A stretch of DNA of 64,000 nt, from positions 1,302,001-1,366,000 of the forward strand of contig NZ_UHIP01000001.1 of assembly GCF_900460245.1 (NCBI RefSeq). Direction: 5' to 3'. Below the pieces are notes generated by a model. It did no database searches. It saw only the letters and a list, made by a program, of their open reading frames with translations, and had not been told where the DNA came from. Origin of the DNA: Vibrio fluvialis. Lineage in GTDB: Bacteria; Pseudomonadota; Gammaproteobacteria; Enterobacterales; Vibrionaceae. Every line of letters begins with the position of its first letter. Position 1 is the first letter of the stretch. Positions 46,362-55,308 of the stretch are shown here, one piece after another. Made by a program: the position numbers and the translations under genes.

Positions 46362-46829
46362 GTATCTTAACTCTTTTAATAGTTGAGTACTCAACTGGGT
46401 TAATAAACTTTGTTATTACAGATGATCGATTAAATGCGGATGAATCCGTAAATAAAAATTGATGATCGTCAATTTTGAAACTCGATCGAATAAATAAGCT
46501 AGCTATCTATAAGCGCGATTGTATAAGCGGACGGCGTTATGAAACCGACAAGTGACTCAAGACTTTCAGATGGTTATGTTGAGATATTACTGTTTTTGGG
46601 CATGTTTAATTAAATAACGAATTAACAGAATAGTGAGAGAAATAGAAAGAAAGGATCCAAATAAATAAGATCAAATAAAGAGTGTATGATCACTTATATA
46701 ATCCTGCCTCAATTTAAACTTTAGAAAAATTAGTGTGACAATTATTCCAATAATTAAATTTAACTGACACCAATTTGATTTAAATGATATTATTCCGTTA
46801 GAACAAATAATAATCAGTAGGAAAAGGCA
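46362..46829. other. AT-rich non-coding region with clustered palindromes
   Basis: Within its first 120 bp are three dyads: the perfect 16-bp palindrome AGTTGAGTACTCAACT (46381-46396), CGGAT-GA-ATCCG (46437-46448), and AAAATTGA/TCAATTTT with a 6-bp centre (46455-46476). The rest is AT-rich with no ORF above 50 codons that has a ribosome site. It may contain the promoter of the small gene at 46830; I see no other content. Confidence 0.5.
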
Positions 46830-47009
46830 GTGGACTATTCAGTGATTACACAACTTAAGAAGGACTTTTACGCACAAATCAGTGCGCTTCAGTCGTGCTC
46901 TCTGCCACAAACCAAACCCACATTATCTATTTTGACAGCGGAAGAGCTTAAAGAGCTTGAACAAGTGTGGGTAGAACTCACGGTGTGGAAGAAAACGCAA
47001 AGCCATTAA
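46830..47009 (+). CDS. 59-residue protein with GTG start, unknown function
   Basis: A short frame beginning GTG 46830, with TAGGAAAAGG just upstream, encodes a soluble protein (MDYSVITQLKKDFYAQISA at its start, ELTVWKKTQSH at its end). It has two predicted amphipathic helices around a Pro-rich middle (LPQTKPT), and no signal or membrane segment. A terminator follows 27 bp after the stop, and codon use looks like that of the neighbours, so it is likely real. I do not recognise it. Confidence 0.6.
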   Translation: MDYSVITQLKKDFYAQISALQSCSLPQTKPTLSILTAEELKELEQVWVELTVWKKTQSH

Positions 47010-47035
47010 TCTACTGATTCTCTGAGAAATTCTGT

Positions 47036-47070
47036 AAACCCAGCTTGCTCAACATTAGGCTGGGTTTTTT
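47036..47070 (+). terminator. Terminator after the 59-codon gene
   Basis: AAACCCAGC/GCTGGGTTT stem with a 14-nt loop and a T-run. Confidence 0.8.
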
Positions 47071-47181
47071 ATTGCGCATTTTCTAAATTGTTATAGTATA
47101 ACAATTCGAGTGATTTTGTGATCTTTTCGTTGAAAAGTGGGGTATCAGTCCCCATAGTAAAGTCACAAGTAAGGTATAAGA

Positions 47182-47829
47182 ATGCATACAATAACCAGCA
47201 TGCATCCAGTAATGAATCAGGTGAGTGCAGATATGGCGGAAGTAAGAGCCAGAGTTGATTTAAAAGTAGGTGCGAAAAGCAACATTGATGCAGAAATCCT
47301 TTCCTTTAAAGGATTGAAGACCGATAAAGAGCACGTCGCCGTCATTTTCAAGTCAGCAGATAAAACCCAGGAAATCCCATTAGTGCGTATGCACTCTGAA
47401 TGTCTGACCGGTGATGTGTTCCACTCATCGCGTTGTGACTGTGGCGAGCAACTGGAAGAAACCATTACGAAAATGGGCGAACATGGTGGGATCATTCTGT
47501 ATCTTCGCCAAGAAGGCCGCGGCATTGGCCTGTACAATAAGATTGATGCATACCGACTACAAAGTCAGGGCATGAATACTTACGAAGCCAATAACCATTT
47601 AGGCTTTGGTGATGATCTGCGTGATTTCACTGAAGCGGCTCAAATGCTCAAAGCGCTCAACGTGACTAAGATTCGTTTGGTGACTAACAACCCGAAAAAG
47701 ATCCGCGAACTTAAAGAGCACGGCATCGAAATTGTTGAGGTAGTGCACACCGCTGCGCACATCAAATCTGGCAACGAGAACTACCTGAAAGCAAAAGTCT
47801 CTCACGGTAAACATCAGCTTAAACTTTAA
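47182..47829 (+). CDS. ribA: GTP cyclohydrolase II
   Basis: Zn-dependent enzyme of 215 residues that opens GTP in the first step of riboflavin synthesis. Zn ligands are C74, C85 and C87 in [16 protein letters not shown]; the catalytic region is [13 protein letters not shown], and [12 protein letters not shown] is the GTP-binding end. E. coli RibA is 196 residues; the extra N-terminus would vanish if ATG 47233 were used. The 47182 start has TAAGGTAT upstream. No FMN riboswitch is visible in the 111 bp before it; a short AT-rich dyad ATTGTTATA/TATAACAAT lies at about 47087-47104. Confidence 0.93.
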   Translation: MHTITSMHPVMNQVSADMAEVRARVDLKVGAKSNIDAEILSFKGLKTDKEHVAVIFKSADKTQEIPLVRMHSECLTGDVFHSSRCDCGEQLEETITKMGEHGGIILYLRQEGRGIGLYNKIDAYRLQSQGMNTYEANNHLGFGDDLRDFTEAAQMLKALNVTKIRLVTNNPKKIRELKEHGIEIVEVVHTAAHIKSGNENYLKAKVSHGKHQLKL

Positions 47830-47854
47830 GCTATTTCCTTAAATCGTTGATAAA

Positions 47855-47879
47855 AGCCTCACTTCGGTGAGGTTTTTTT
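47855..47879 (+). terminator. Terminator of ribA
   Basis: GCCTCAC-TTCG-GTGAGG stem followed by seven T. Confidence 0.9.
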
Positions 47880-47930
47880 CGTTACATCTTGCAAAAAAAA
47901 TGTAAATTTGTATTATCGCGGCTAAAAGTG

Positions 47931-47949
47931 CAAATGATAATAATTAGCA
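47931..47949 (+). promoter_or_regulatory. Fur box upstream of the imelysin cluster
   Basis: CAAATGATAATAATTAGCA matches the 19-bp Fur consensus, with the core AATGATAATAATT, 35 bp before the first start codon. It predicts iron repression. Confidence 0.8.
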
Positions 47950-47984
47950 CTAGCAATGAATAAACGCTCAACAAGGATGCTTAA

Positions 47985-49244
47985 ATGAAAGTTAAGTCAC
48001 TTTTAGTCCAATCTATTGCCGCTTCACTGGCAGTTGCCAGCGGTGCAAGCTTTGCAGCAGTCACTCAGGATCAGGTTGTCGCTCATTATGCTGACATCGG
48101 TCATGCGGTGTTCTCTGACTCTCTGACCACAGCGAAAAACCTAGAAAAGTCTGTCGACGCATTTTTGGCTGCACCTTCCGATGCCAAACTACAGCAAGTC
48201 AAACAAGCATGGTTGGCGGCTCGCGTCCCTTACCAACAATCTGAAGTTTTCCGTTTTGGTAACGCCGTTGTCGACGATTGGGAAGGACAGCTGAATGCAT
48301 GGCCTCTGGATGAAGGTTTGATTGACTACGTTTCTGACGATTACCAATACGAACTGGGGAACGAAGGCGCAAGCGCAAACATCGTGGCAAACAAGTCTCT
48401 GACCATTGGTGCAACCACGATTGATGCTTCAACTATTACGCCTGAGCTTATTGCGAGCCTGAATGAAGTGGGCGGTTCAGAAGCGAACGTTGCGTCGGGC
48501 TACCACGCGATCGAATTCCTGCTTTGGGGCCAAGATCTGCACGGTACTCAACCTGGTGCGGGTGAGCGTCCATACACCGACTACGTTCAGGGCGAGGCAT
48601 GTACGCACGGTAACTGTGACCGTCGCGCTCAATACCTGAAAGCATCGGTACAACTGCTGGTTCAAGATCTGGAATGGATGGAAAAACAGTGGTCTGACAA
48701 AGAGAAAGGCAACTACCGCGAACAACTGCTTGCTGATTCTGCGCAAAACGGTCTGCGTAAGATGATGTTTGGTATGGGTTCACTGTCATTGGGTGAACTG
48801 GCTGGTGAGCGCATGAAAGTGGCCCTGGAAGCCAACTCAACAGAAGATGAGCACGATTGTTTCTCTGACAACACACACAACTCACATTTCTATGATGAGC
48901 AAGGTATCTACAATATCTACACTGGTACGTACACTCGCGCAGACGGTTCAACTCTGACCGGAGCTTCTATCTATGATCTCGTTGCACAGAAAGATGACGT
49001 TGCAGCAAAAGAAATCATGAAACAATTCGATGCAGCACGCGCACAAGTGGGTGAACTGGTGAACTCCGCAGAGAAAAACAATCAGCATTTCGACCAACTG
49101 ATTGCGGCAGACAACAAAGAAGGCAATGCTCTGGTAAACAAAGCGATCATGTCTCTGGTTGCTCAAACTGCATCGATTGAACGTGCGGCGAACGTTATCG
49201 GTATTGATAACCTGAACCCAGATACTGCTGATCACGAATTCTAA
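47985..49244 (+). CDS. Imelysin-family (peptidase M75/IrpA-like) iron-regulated protein
   Basis: Periplasmic protein of 419 residues with a signal peptide ending GASFAA. Imelysin proteins are two four-helix bundles; the conserved GxHxxE motif is GYHAIEFLLWGQD near residue 168, thought to bind metal. Family members (IrpA, EfeO M75 domain, ICMP) act in iron uptake, and no peptidase activity is established. Cys pairs (EACTHGNCD) may form a disulphide. The Fur box upstream supports iron control. A strong terminator follows, so the rest of the cluster is expressed less or separately. Confidence 0.9.
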   Translation: MKVKSLLVQSIAASLAVASGASFAAVTQDQVVAHYADIGHAVFSDSLTTAKNLEKSVDAFLAAPSDAKLQQVKQAWLAARVPYQQSEVFRFGNAVVDDWEGQLNAWPLDEGLIDYVSDDYQYELGNEGASANIVANKSLTIGATTIDASTITPELIASLNEVGGSEANVASGYHAIEFLLWGQDLHGTQPGAGERPYTDYVQGEACTHGNCDRRAQYLKASVQLLVQDLEWMEKQWSDKEKGNYREQLLADSAQNGLRKMMFGMGSLSLGELAGERMKVALEANSTEDEHDCFSDNTHNSHFYDEQGIYNIYTGTYTRADGSTLTGASIYDLVAQKDDVAAKEIMKQFDAARAQVGELVNSAEKNNQHFDQLIAADNKEGNALVNKAIMSLVAQTASIERAANVIGIDNLNPDTADHEF

Positions 49245-49257
49245 AAATAGATCTTAT

Positions 49258-49283
49258 GAGCCCTGTTTACAGGGCTCTTTTTA
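49258..49283 (+). terminator. Terminator between the first imelysin gene and the di-haem gene
   Basis: GAGCCCTG/CAGGGCTC perfect stem, TTTA loop, TTTTT. It lies inside the functional cluster and so should partially uncouple the first gene. Confidence 0.88.
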
Positions 49284-49367
49284 CCCAATCATCAGCGTGT
49301 CAAAAAGAGAATTTTTGTCATGTACGGCGATTGGGTTTCTTGCTTTTTATTACACGAGAAGAATGGA

Positions 49368-50750
49368 ATGAAGTTGTATTACTCCGCGCTCCTTCTTGGC
49401 TTGATTTCCACACAAGGACTCGCTGGTGAGGTCAAATCTGGCGGAGCAACCAGTACGACCAAAAATGGTCAGAACGCGTATTCAATGCCAGCCTCTAACT
49501 TACCCATGTCCAAGCGTCTGGATTTCAGTGTCGGTAACAGTTTTTTCCGTAACCCTTGGGTGGCGGCACCTTCGTCAACAGAAGCCCGTGACGGTTTAGG
49601 GCCGCTTTTCAACACCAACGGTTGTCAGAACTGCCACATCAAAGATGGTCGCGGCCATCCGCCCGAAGAGAACGACACTCAAGCCGTTTCAATGCTGGTG
49701 CGTATGAGTATTCCGGCAACGACTCAAGCAGATCGCGCCATTTACGAAAAAGAAGGTGTAGTGCCAGAACCAACGTATGGGGCTCAGTTGCAAGATTTCG
49801 CTTTGCTAGGCAAAAAGCCGGAAGGTCAGATTCACATTACTTATGATGAAGTCGCGGTGCACTTTGCCGATGGTACGCCCGTGATGCTGAGAAAACCTAA
49901 CCTTTCCATCGTAGGCTTGGCGTATGGTCCGCTGCACCCGAACACTCAGCTGTCGGCACGCGTGGCTCCTCCTATGATTGGATTGGGTTTGTTGGAAAGC
50001 ATTCCTGAATCTACGCTGATGGGCTGGGCTGACGAACAGGATAAGAACCACGACGGCATTTCCGGTAAACTCAACCGGGTTTGGGATGTTGAAGCTGAGA
50101 AAACCGTCATCGGCCGATTCGGTTGGAAAGCTGGTCAGCCTTCTCTGATGCAACAAAATGCAGCCGCATTTAACGGTGACATTGGTTTAACCAGTCGTCT
50201 GTTTCCACAGGAAAACTGTACAGCGAGCCAGACATTGTGCGACAGTCTGCCCAATGGCGGCTCACCGGAAGTAAGCGATAACATTCTCGATTTTGTTGAG
50301 TTCTATTCACAACACTTGGCGGTTCCTGTAAGACGTAATGTCGATGATCCGCAAGTGATGCAGGGCGAGCAGTTGTTTACTGAGAGTGGTTGCGTTGCTT
50401 GCCATAAAACCAATGTAATTACGGCCAAGCGAGAGCATCTTCCCGCGCTTTCAGAGCAGACGATTCATCCTTATACGGATCTGCTGTTGCATGATATGGG
50501 CGAAGGGCTGAGTGATGGTCGGCCAGAGGCATTGGCGAGCGCTGAGGAGTGGCGGACTCCACCGCTGTGGGGTATCGGGTATACGCAGGAAGTCAACGGA
50601 CATACCTATTATCTGCATGACGGACGAGCGCGAAATGTAATGGAAGCGGTATTGTGGCATGGTGGTGAAGCGAAAAAATCGCGTGACCGTGTGCTGCAAT
50701 TTGATCAACAACAGCGTGAAGCGCTGATCGCATTTTTGAATTCTTTGTAG
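49368..50750 (+). CDS. Di-haem oxidoreductase family protein (DUF1111)
   Basis: Periplasmic c-type cytochrome of 460 residues. ATG 49368 gives a signal peptide (MKLYYSALLLGLISTQGLAG); a frame from 49320 is unlikely. Two haem-attachment motifs are visible: CQNCH near residue 86 and CVACH near residue 344. The family is related to cytochrome c peroxidases and is called putative thiol oxidoreductase. It is placed between two imelysin genes and 2 bp from the next, so it may change the redox state of iron during uptake. The link is by context only. Confidence 0.88.
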   Translation: MKLYYSALLLGLISTQGLAGEVKSGGATSTTKNGQNAYSMPASNLPMSKRLDFSVGNSFFRNPWVAAPSSTEARDGLGPLFNTNGCQNCHIKDGRGHPPEENDTQAVSMLVRMSIPATTQADRAIYEKEGVVPEPTYGAQLQDFALLGKKPEGQIHITYDEVAVHFADGTPVMLRKPNLSIVGLAYGPLHPNTQLSARVAPPMIGLGLLESIPESTLMGWADEQDKNHDGISGKLNRVWDVEAEKTVIGRFGWKAGQPSLMQQNAAAFNGDIGLTSRLFPQENCTASQTLCDSLPNGGSPEVSDNILDFVEFYSQHLAVPVRRNVDDPQVMQGEQLFTESGCVACHKTNVITAKREHLPALSEQTIHPYTDLLLHDMGEGLSDGRPEALASAEEWRTPPLWGIGYTQEVNGHTYYLHDGRARNVMEAVLWHGGEAKKSRDRVLQFDQQQREALIAFLNSL

Positions 50751-50758
50751 GTGTGAGA

Positions 50759-51784
50759 ATGACGTTTAAATCATTGACGCCAGTCGCTTTAGCGCTGGTT
50801 TTGTCGGCGTGTCAGAGTACCGGAATGTCTGACTCAAAGGCGGAGCAGACCAACCATGTCAGCCAGCCAGTTTATGTTTTGGAATACCAGTCGGCTGCAC
50901 GTTTTAAGGCCGAATCAGACAATCTGGCTCTCGCGTTCAGCCGTTATTGCGAGCAGGCTGATCTGGATACGGATAAGTTGAAAACGCAGTGGCATCAAAC
51001 CATGACTGCATGGATGGCATTGCAAGGTCAGGAGCGTGGCCCGGCGGCAGCGCTCGAACAAAGCTGGAATGTACAATTCTGGCCAGATAAAAAGAACACC
51101 ACGGGTCGTAAGATGGCTTCTTTAGTGCATCAGGACCGAGAGTGGACGGCAGAGCAGATTGCGCAGCAAAGTGTAACAGTGCAAGGCCTAGGCGCACTGG
51201 AATGGATGTTGTACGATCCTAAATCACCGCTGACGTCAGCGCCGAAATCTGCCTGTCAGTCAGCTCTGGGTATCAGCCAGAACCTGGCCGATAAAGCGGC
51301 GTTGATTGAATCCGCTTGGCAACAAAATCCTTGGAAAACAATGGATGACGCGACCTGGGAATCGGAGTACGTTGCATTGCTGTCGAATCAGCTAGAGCAC
51401 GCGATGTCAAAAATGACACGCCCGCTGGCTAATGTTGGTCAGCCACGTCCTTACTTCTCTGAATCCTGGCGTTCTAAAACGTCCATGCTGAACCTGAAAG
51501 CAAACGTGGAAGCGATGCAGGCGCTTTATCTGGCAAGCCTGGATGGGCAACTTCGTGAGCGCAATCTGGTTGAACTGGCTGATCGAGTTAAAACTCAATA
51601 CGCGAATCTGGTTGACACCTGGCCAGCGGAACCAAGCCTGTTTGACATGCTGCAGACTAAAGAGGGTTACCGTGATGCCCTGTCTCAGTACAACAAACTG
51701 GATCAACTGAAATACCTGCTGCATGAAGAAGTAGCAGTGGCTCTGGGCGTAGTATTAGGATTTAACTCTAGCGATGGTGACTGA
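50759..51784 (+). CDS. Imelysin-family lipoprotein
   Basis: Second imelysin-like protein, 341 residues, with a lipoprotein signal (LALVLSAC, cysteine ~20). It lacks an obvious GxHxxE but keeps the aromatic/acidic helix LGALEWMLYDP. ATG 50759 is preferred to GTG 50753 because AGGTG lies at a suitable distance. It overlaps the DUF1513 gene by 11 bases, so these two are translationally coupled. Membrane anchoring suggests it works together with the soluble imelysin and the di-haem protein. Confidence 0.82.
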   Translation: MTFKSLTPVALALVLSACQSTGMSDSKAEQTNHVSQPVYVLEYQSAARFKAESDNLALAFSRYCEQADLDTDKLKTQWHQTMTAWMALQGQERGPAAALEQSWNVQFWPDKKNTTGRKMASLVHQDREWTAEQIAQQSVTVQGLGALEWMLYDPKSPLTSAPKSACQSALGISQNLADKAALIESAWQQNPWKTMDDATWESEYVALLSNQLEHAMSKMTRPLANVGQPRPYFSESWRSKTSMLNLKANVEAMQALYLASLDGQLRERNLVELADRVKTQYANLVDTWPAEPSLFDMLQTKEGYRDALSQYNKLDQLKYLLHEEVAVALGVVLGFNSSDGD

Positions 51785-52850
51785 TCAAACTCGTCGCTCG
51801 CTACTCAAAGCAGCTTTGTTTGGCGCGTGTGCGCCAATGCTGCCTTTTGGCTGTGCGAGCCAGCCTAGCCAACAACCCGCTCTGATTGGTTGTGCGATTA
51901 AAAATCGCAATCAGTTCAGTGCGGTCATTGCCAACAGTCAGGGTGAAGCCATCAGCCAGTTGCCCCTGCCGGGACGTGGTCATGGCGTGGCCATTCATCC
52001 GAAGCTGACTCAGGCGGTGGCCTTTGGTCGTCGTCCGGGTGAGTTTCTGATGGTGTTTGATTATCACACCAGCGAGATGATTCTATTGCGTCCGGCTGAC
52101 GATAATCGTCACTACTACGGCCATGGTGTGTATTCCAATGATGGCCAGTGGTTGTATGCGACGGAAGGTGAACGCGGTACCAGTCGCGGTATTATCGGCG
52201 TGTATGACGTAGCTCATCAATACCAGAAAGTGGCAGAACTGACCGGTTTCGGTATTGGTCCGCATGAAGTCATCGTGATGCCGGATGACACGTTGGTGAT
52301 CGGCGTAGGCGGCGTTCATACCAATGGCCGTGAGCCGCTCAACATTGCAACAATGAAACCGAGCCTGACGTACCTCTCAGCGGAAGGCGTGATTCTTGAA
52401 CAGGTGTCACTGCCGGATCATCACCTCAGTATTCGCCATTTAGCACATGATGGCAGCGAAACGGTGCTTTGCGGTCAGCAATATCGCGGCAAACCGGAAG
52501 ATTACCCATCGCTGGTCGCAATGCATACGCGTGGTGGCGAAATGATTCCACTACTGGCCGAGCCAGAACAGTGGGCGCGTTTTAACCACTACATTGCGAG
52601 TATTGCCGCAACGGATAAATGGATTCTGGCGACGTCTCCCGTCGGCAACTGTTACGGTATCTGGTCGAAACAAACGCGCGAATTGGTTGAATTGTCGGCA
52701 TTGCCGGATGCGTCAGGTGTCGTCGTCCATGGCGACCGTTTTCAGGTCAGTTCTGGGTCGGCACTGGTGGTAACCAGTGAGTACCCGCAGCCTGCGCAGC
52801 AAAACGTCACCAATGTGCAGTGGGATAACCACTGGTCGGCAATCATCTGA
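51774..52850 (+). CDS. Tat-exported DUF1513 protein
   Basis: Periplasmic protein of 358 residues with a twin-arginine signal (TRRSLLKAALFG) and a following GC pair. The body looks like a seven-bladed beta-propeller: repeats such as GRGHGVAIHP, GHGVYSNDGQWLYATEG and GIGPHEVIVMPDDTLVIGVGG. Tat export implies a folded, perhaps cofactor-bearing protein. DUF1513 genes typically travel with imelysin and DUF1111 genes. Function unknown. It is the last gene of the cluster; no clear terminator follows. Confidence 0.85.
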   Translation: MVTDQTRRSLLKAALFGACAPMLPFGCASQPSQQPALIGCAIKNRNQFSAVIANSQGEAISQLPLPGRGHGVAIHPKLTQAVAFGRRPGEFLMVFDYHTSEMILLRPADDNRHYYGHGVYSNDGQWLYATEGERGTSRGIIGVYDVAHQYQKVAELTGFGIGPHEVIVMPDDTLVIGVGGVHTNGREPLNIATMKPSLTYLSAEGVILEQVSLPDHHLSIRHLAHDGSETVLCGQQYRGKPEDYPSLVAMHTRGGEMIPLLAEPEQWARFNHYIASIAATDKWILATSPVGNCYGIWSKQTRELVELSALPDASGVVVHGDRFQVSSGSALVVTSEYPQPAQQNVTNVQWDNHWSAII

Positions 52851-52962
52851 CATCACGTCGCTGTATTTGTCCAAAGCACAGTTCTGACACATTGATGAAC
52901 TAACATATGCCCATTTCTTTTGCCATACTTAGTGTACTGGCGAGTGATTTGGGCATTGTTAT

Positions 52963-54516
52963 ATGAACCGTAGTCGTATTGTTGTTTTCTTTTTGATTCT
53001 TCTCAGTTTTCCTTTAGCAGCTTCTCCTTACTTCGCCAATCTTGGCTGGCTGGATAGCCGCTCCTCGGTGACTCCTCTGCTTCAATATCCAGAGCAGATC
53101 GAACGCATCTATCACGAAAACAACGATCAGCTCATCTGGAGTGATTTGGCCACTCAGCAACATTTTGAGCAACAGCTGGACTTGATTCGGCGCGCCAACA
53201 TCAGCCCGCTGTTTGAACGCCAGTATCATGCGCTTGCGCAGTATCGTGAAGCGGGTGAGTGGTTCGAATATGACTTACTGGCCACCGACACTCTGCTGCT
53301 CTATCTCAGCTATGCTGAGCGGGCGCCGAGCGAAGGGATGGAGTGGTTTTTTGATGGCAGTCTGAATCATACATTACCGGCGCCGAGTGAAAAGGCGCAG
53401 CTGGCTTTGCACATTGCAATCGGCTTGCAAGGTATTATCGACCTGATTGATCAATATACACCGAGCGATCCTGCGTACCATCAGTTGGTGAATGCCTATC
53501 GATATCTCAACCAGTTGGAACTGCACCATTTGCCGGTCTATGTTCAGGCTGGTCTGAAAAAACAAGGTGATAAGCTGGATGACCGTTCGACGCTGGTTCA
53601 GCGCTTAGCTCTGGTCAATATCGACGTGACAGGAATAAGTGACAATGTCACGTGGTATGACAAATCGCTGGTGGCCCCGATTAAGCAGTTTCAGAAGATG
53701 CATGGCTTAAAGTCCGATGGCATTATTGGTCCCAATACGCTGAAATGGCTGAATATGAAGGTTCCCGACCGTCTGGCGTTGCTTGCTCTGAACGCTGAAC
53801 GTATGCGTTTGTGGAGTACTAATGATGACACGGTTATCGTCGTTAACGTACCTGGGTTTAACCTCAAATATTGGTATTCCGGTAAACCTGTTTTTCAGTC
53901 CAAGGTCGTGGTGGGCCGGATATCGCGCCCGACGCCCGTTATGACCACGCGTCTCGACTCATTGATTCTGAACCCAACCTGGAACGTGCCACACAAAATC
54001 ATGGTGGAAGACATATTACCGATCACCAAGCGTGACCACACCTACCTGACTCGCCACCATATCGATATTCTTGAAAGCTGGCAGTCTGAGCAAACGCTGG
54101 ATCCGGAAAAAATCGACTGGAAGAGTGTCAACCCGAAAACATTCCCTTACCGAATGCGGCAACAGTCCGGCAATCAGAATGCGTTGGGGCTTTACAAATT
54201 CAACACGCCGAACAAGCGGGCCATCTATCTGCATGACACTCCGAGTAAACATCTGTTCGACAACCCAACCCGAGCCTTTAGCTCAGGTTGCATCCGGGTT
54301 GAACATGCCGATCAATTCGCAACGACTTTGCTGGAAACGCAAGGTATTAACAACGTAGATCTTATCCCTGCCAACGAACGCTCAAACCGTTCAATTCCTT
54401 TGAAAAAGCGCATTCCGGTGCACATCATTTATCAAACCGTATGGTATGAAGAGGGCGAATTACACTATCGGGACGACATTTACCGCCTAGACCGGATAAA
54501 AGAGAACAATGGGTGA
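52963..54516 (+). CDS. ldtD: L,D-transpeptidase LdtD (YcbB type)
   Basis: Periplasmic enzyme of 517 residues (E. coli 615) that forms 3-3 cross-links in peptidoglycan. A signal peptide (1-21) is followed by an N-terminal scaffold, a peptidoglycan-binding domain (APIKQFQKMHGLKSDGIIGP) at ~235-260, and the YkuD domain at ~280-460. The catalytic cysteine is C443 in FSSGCIRVEH, with the histidine in YLHDTPSKHLF. It is followed by mepK and gloC, the same order as in E. coli. Confidence 0.93.
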   Translation: MNRSRIVVFFLILLSFPLAASPYFANLGWLDSRSSVTPLLQYPEQIERIYHENNDQLIWSDLATQQHFEQQLDLIRRANISPLFERQYHALAQYREAGEWFEYDLLATDTLLLYLSYAERAPSEGMEWFFDGSLNHTLPAPSEKAQLALHIAIGLQGIIDLIDQYTPSDPAYHQLVNAYRYLNQLELHHLPVYVQAGLKKQGDKLDDRSTLVQRLALVNIDVTGISDNVTWYDKSLVAPIKQFQKMHGLKSDGIIGPNTLKWLNMKVPDRLALLALNAERMRLWSTNDDTVIVVNVPGFNLKYWYSGKPVFQSKVVVGRISRPTPVMTTRLDSLILNPTWNVPHKIMVEDILPITKRDHTYLTRHHIDILESWQSEQTLDPEKIDWKSVNPKTFPYRMRQQSGNQNALGLYKFNTPNKRAIYLHDTPSKHLFDNPTRAFSSGCIRVEHADQFATTLLETQGINNVDLIPANERSNRSIPLKKRIPVHIIYQTVWYEEGELHYRDDIYRLDRIKENNG

Positions 54517-54621
54517 TGCATCTCTAAATTTGCTAAAAAATGACACAAGAAAAATTTCTTTTCTGCTCAATTAGTAAGCTATTTATCTGACAAAATGTGA
54601 CCGATTCAGCACAAATTATGC

Positions 54622-54673
54622 ATTTGATCTTGGACAAGGAGTCCGGTAGTTTGCCGGATTGTAGAGATCAAAT
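54622..54673 (+). promoter_or_regulatory. Structured leader before mepK
   Basis: The perfect 9-bp outer stem ATTTGATCT/AGATCAAAT (54622-54630 with 54665-54673) encloses AGTCCGG/CCGGATT (one G-U pair; ~54640-54646 with 54654-54660) and a GGACAAGGAG bulge region. No T-run follows. It ends 23 nt before the TTG start of mepK. Confidence 0.6.
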
Positions 54674-54696
54674 TCCGTAAATAAAAAGGTGTTGTT

Positions 54697-55245
54697 TTGA
54701 GTCTGTCACGTCGAGATTTTCTTAAGTTTGCCGGTTCCGGCTTGGTGGTCGCAGCCTGTGCACCAGGTATTGCGCATGCATCATATCCCGATAAACGTCG
54801 TGTTTTGGCAATGAATAACCTACATACCGGTGAAACGTTAGAAACTTGTTATTTTAATGGTCAGCGTTATGTTCGTTCTGAGTTGCAGCGTCTGAATCAC
54901 ATCTGCCGTGATTTCCGCCAGAATGAAGTGCACCCGATGGACAAAAAATTGTTCGATCAAATCACCCGTATTCAAGCTGCGTTAGGCACCGACGCAGAAG
55001 TGCAGATCATTTCCGGTTATCGTTCACCGACGACGAATGCCATGCTACGCAACAAATCTTCGGGTGTTGCCAAGAAGAGTTTCCATATGCTGGGTCAAGC
55101 CATCGATTTTCGTTTGGAAGGTGTCTCGCTCAAGCAGGTTCACGAAGCGGCGCTCAGCCTCAAGGCTGGCGGCGTAGGGTACTATCCCAAGAGTCAATTC
55201 GTTCACATTGATACCGGCCCGGTTCGCCAGTGGCAAGGTGCCTAG
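54697..55245 (+). CDS. mepK: MepK (YcbK) DD-endopeptidase, peptidase M15 family
   Basis: Periplasmic enzyme of 182 residues that cleaves 3-3 (and some 3-4) peptidoglycan cross-links. A Tat signal begins SRRDFLKFAGSG. The zinc-site motif is KKSFHMLGQAIDFR (His and Asp ligands) with VHIDTGP near the C-terminus. Start is TTG 54697, supported by AAAGGTG upstream and by the conserved twin-arginine sequence immediately after. Co-location with ldtD pairs the synthesis and the cleavage of the same bond. Confidence 0.93.
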   Translation: MSLSRRDFLKFAGSGLVVAACAPGIAHASYPDKRRVLAMNNLHTGETLETCYFNGQRYVRSELQRLNHICRDFRQNEVHPMDKKLFDQITRIQAALGTDAEVQIISGYRSPTTNAMLRNKSSGVAKKSFHMLGQAIDFRLEGVSLKQVHEAALSLKAGGVGYYPKSQFVHIDTGPVRQWQGA

Positions 55246-55308
55246 CTTGTCAAAATGAGATGAGAGTGTCATAGTTCGGGCAATTTCGTTGTTCGAACAA
55301 GGTTTAGC

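Noticed and set aside
47071..47181. FMN riboswitch before ribA
   Set aside because: The gap is only 111 bp and lacks the conserved RFN-element segments.
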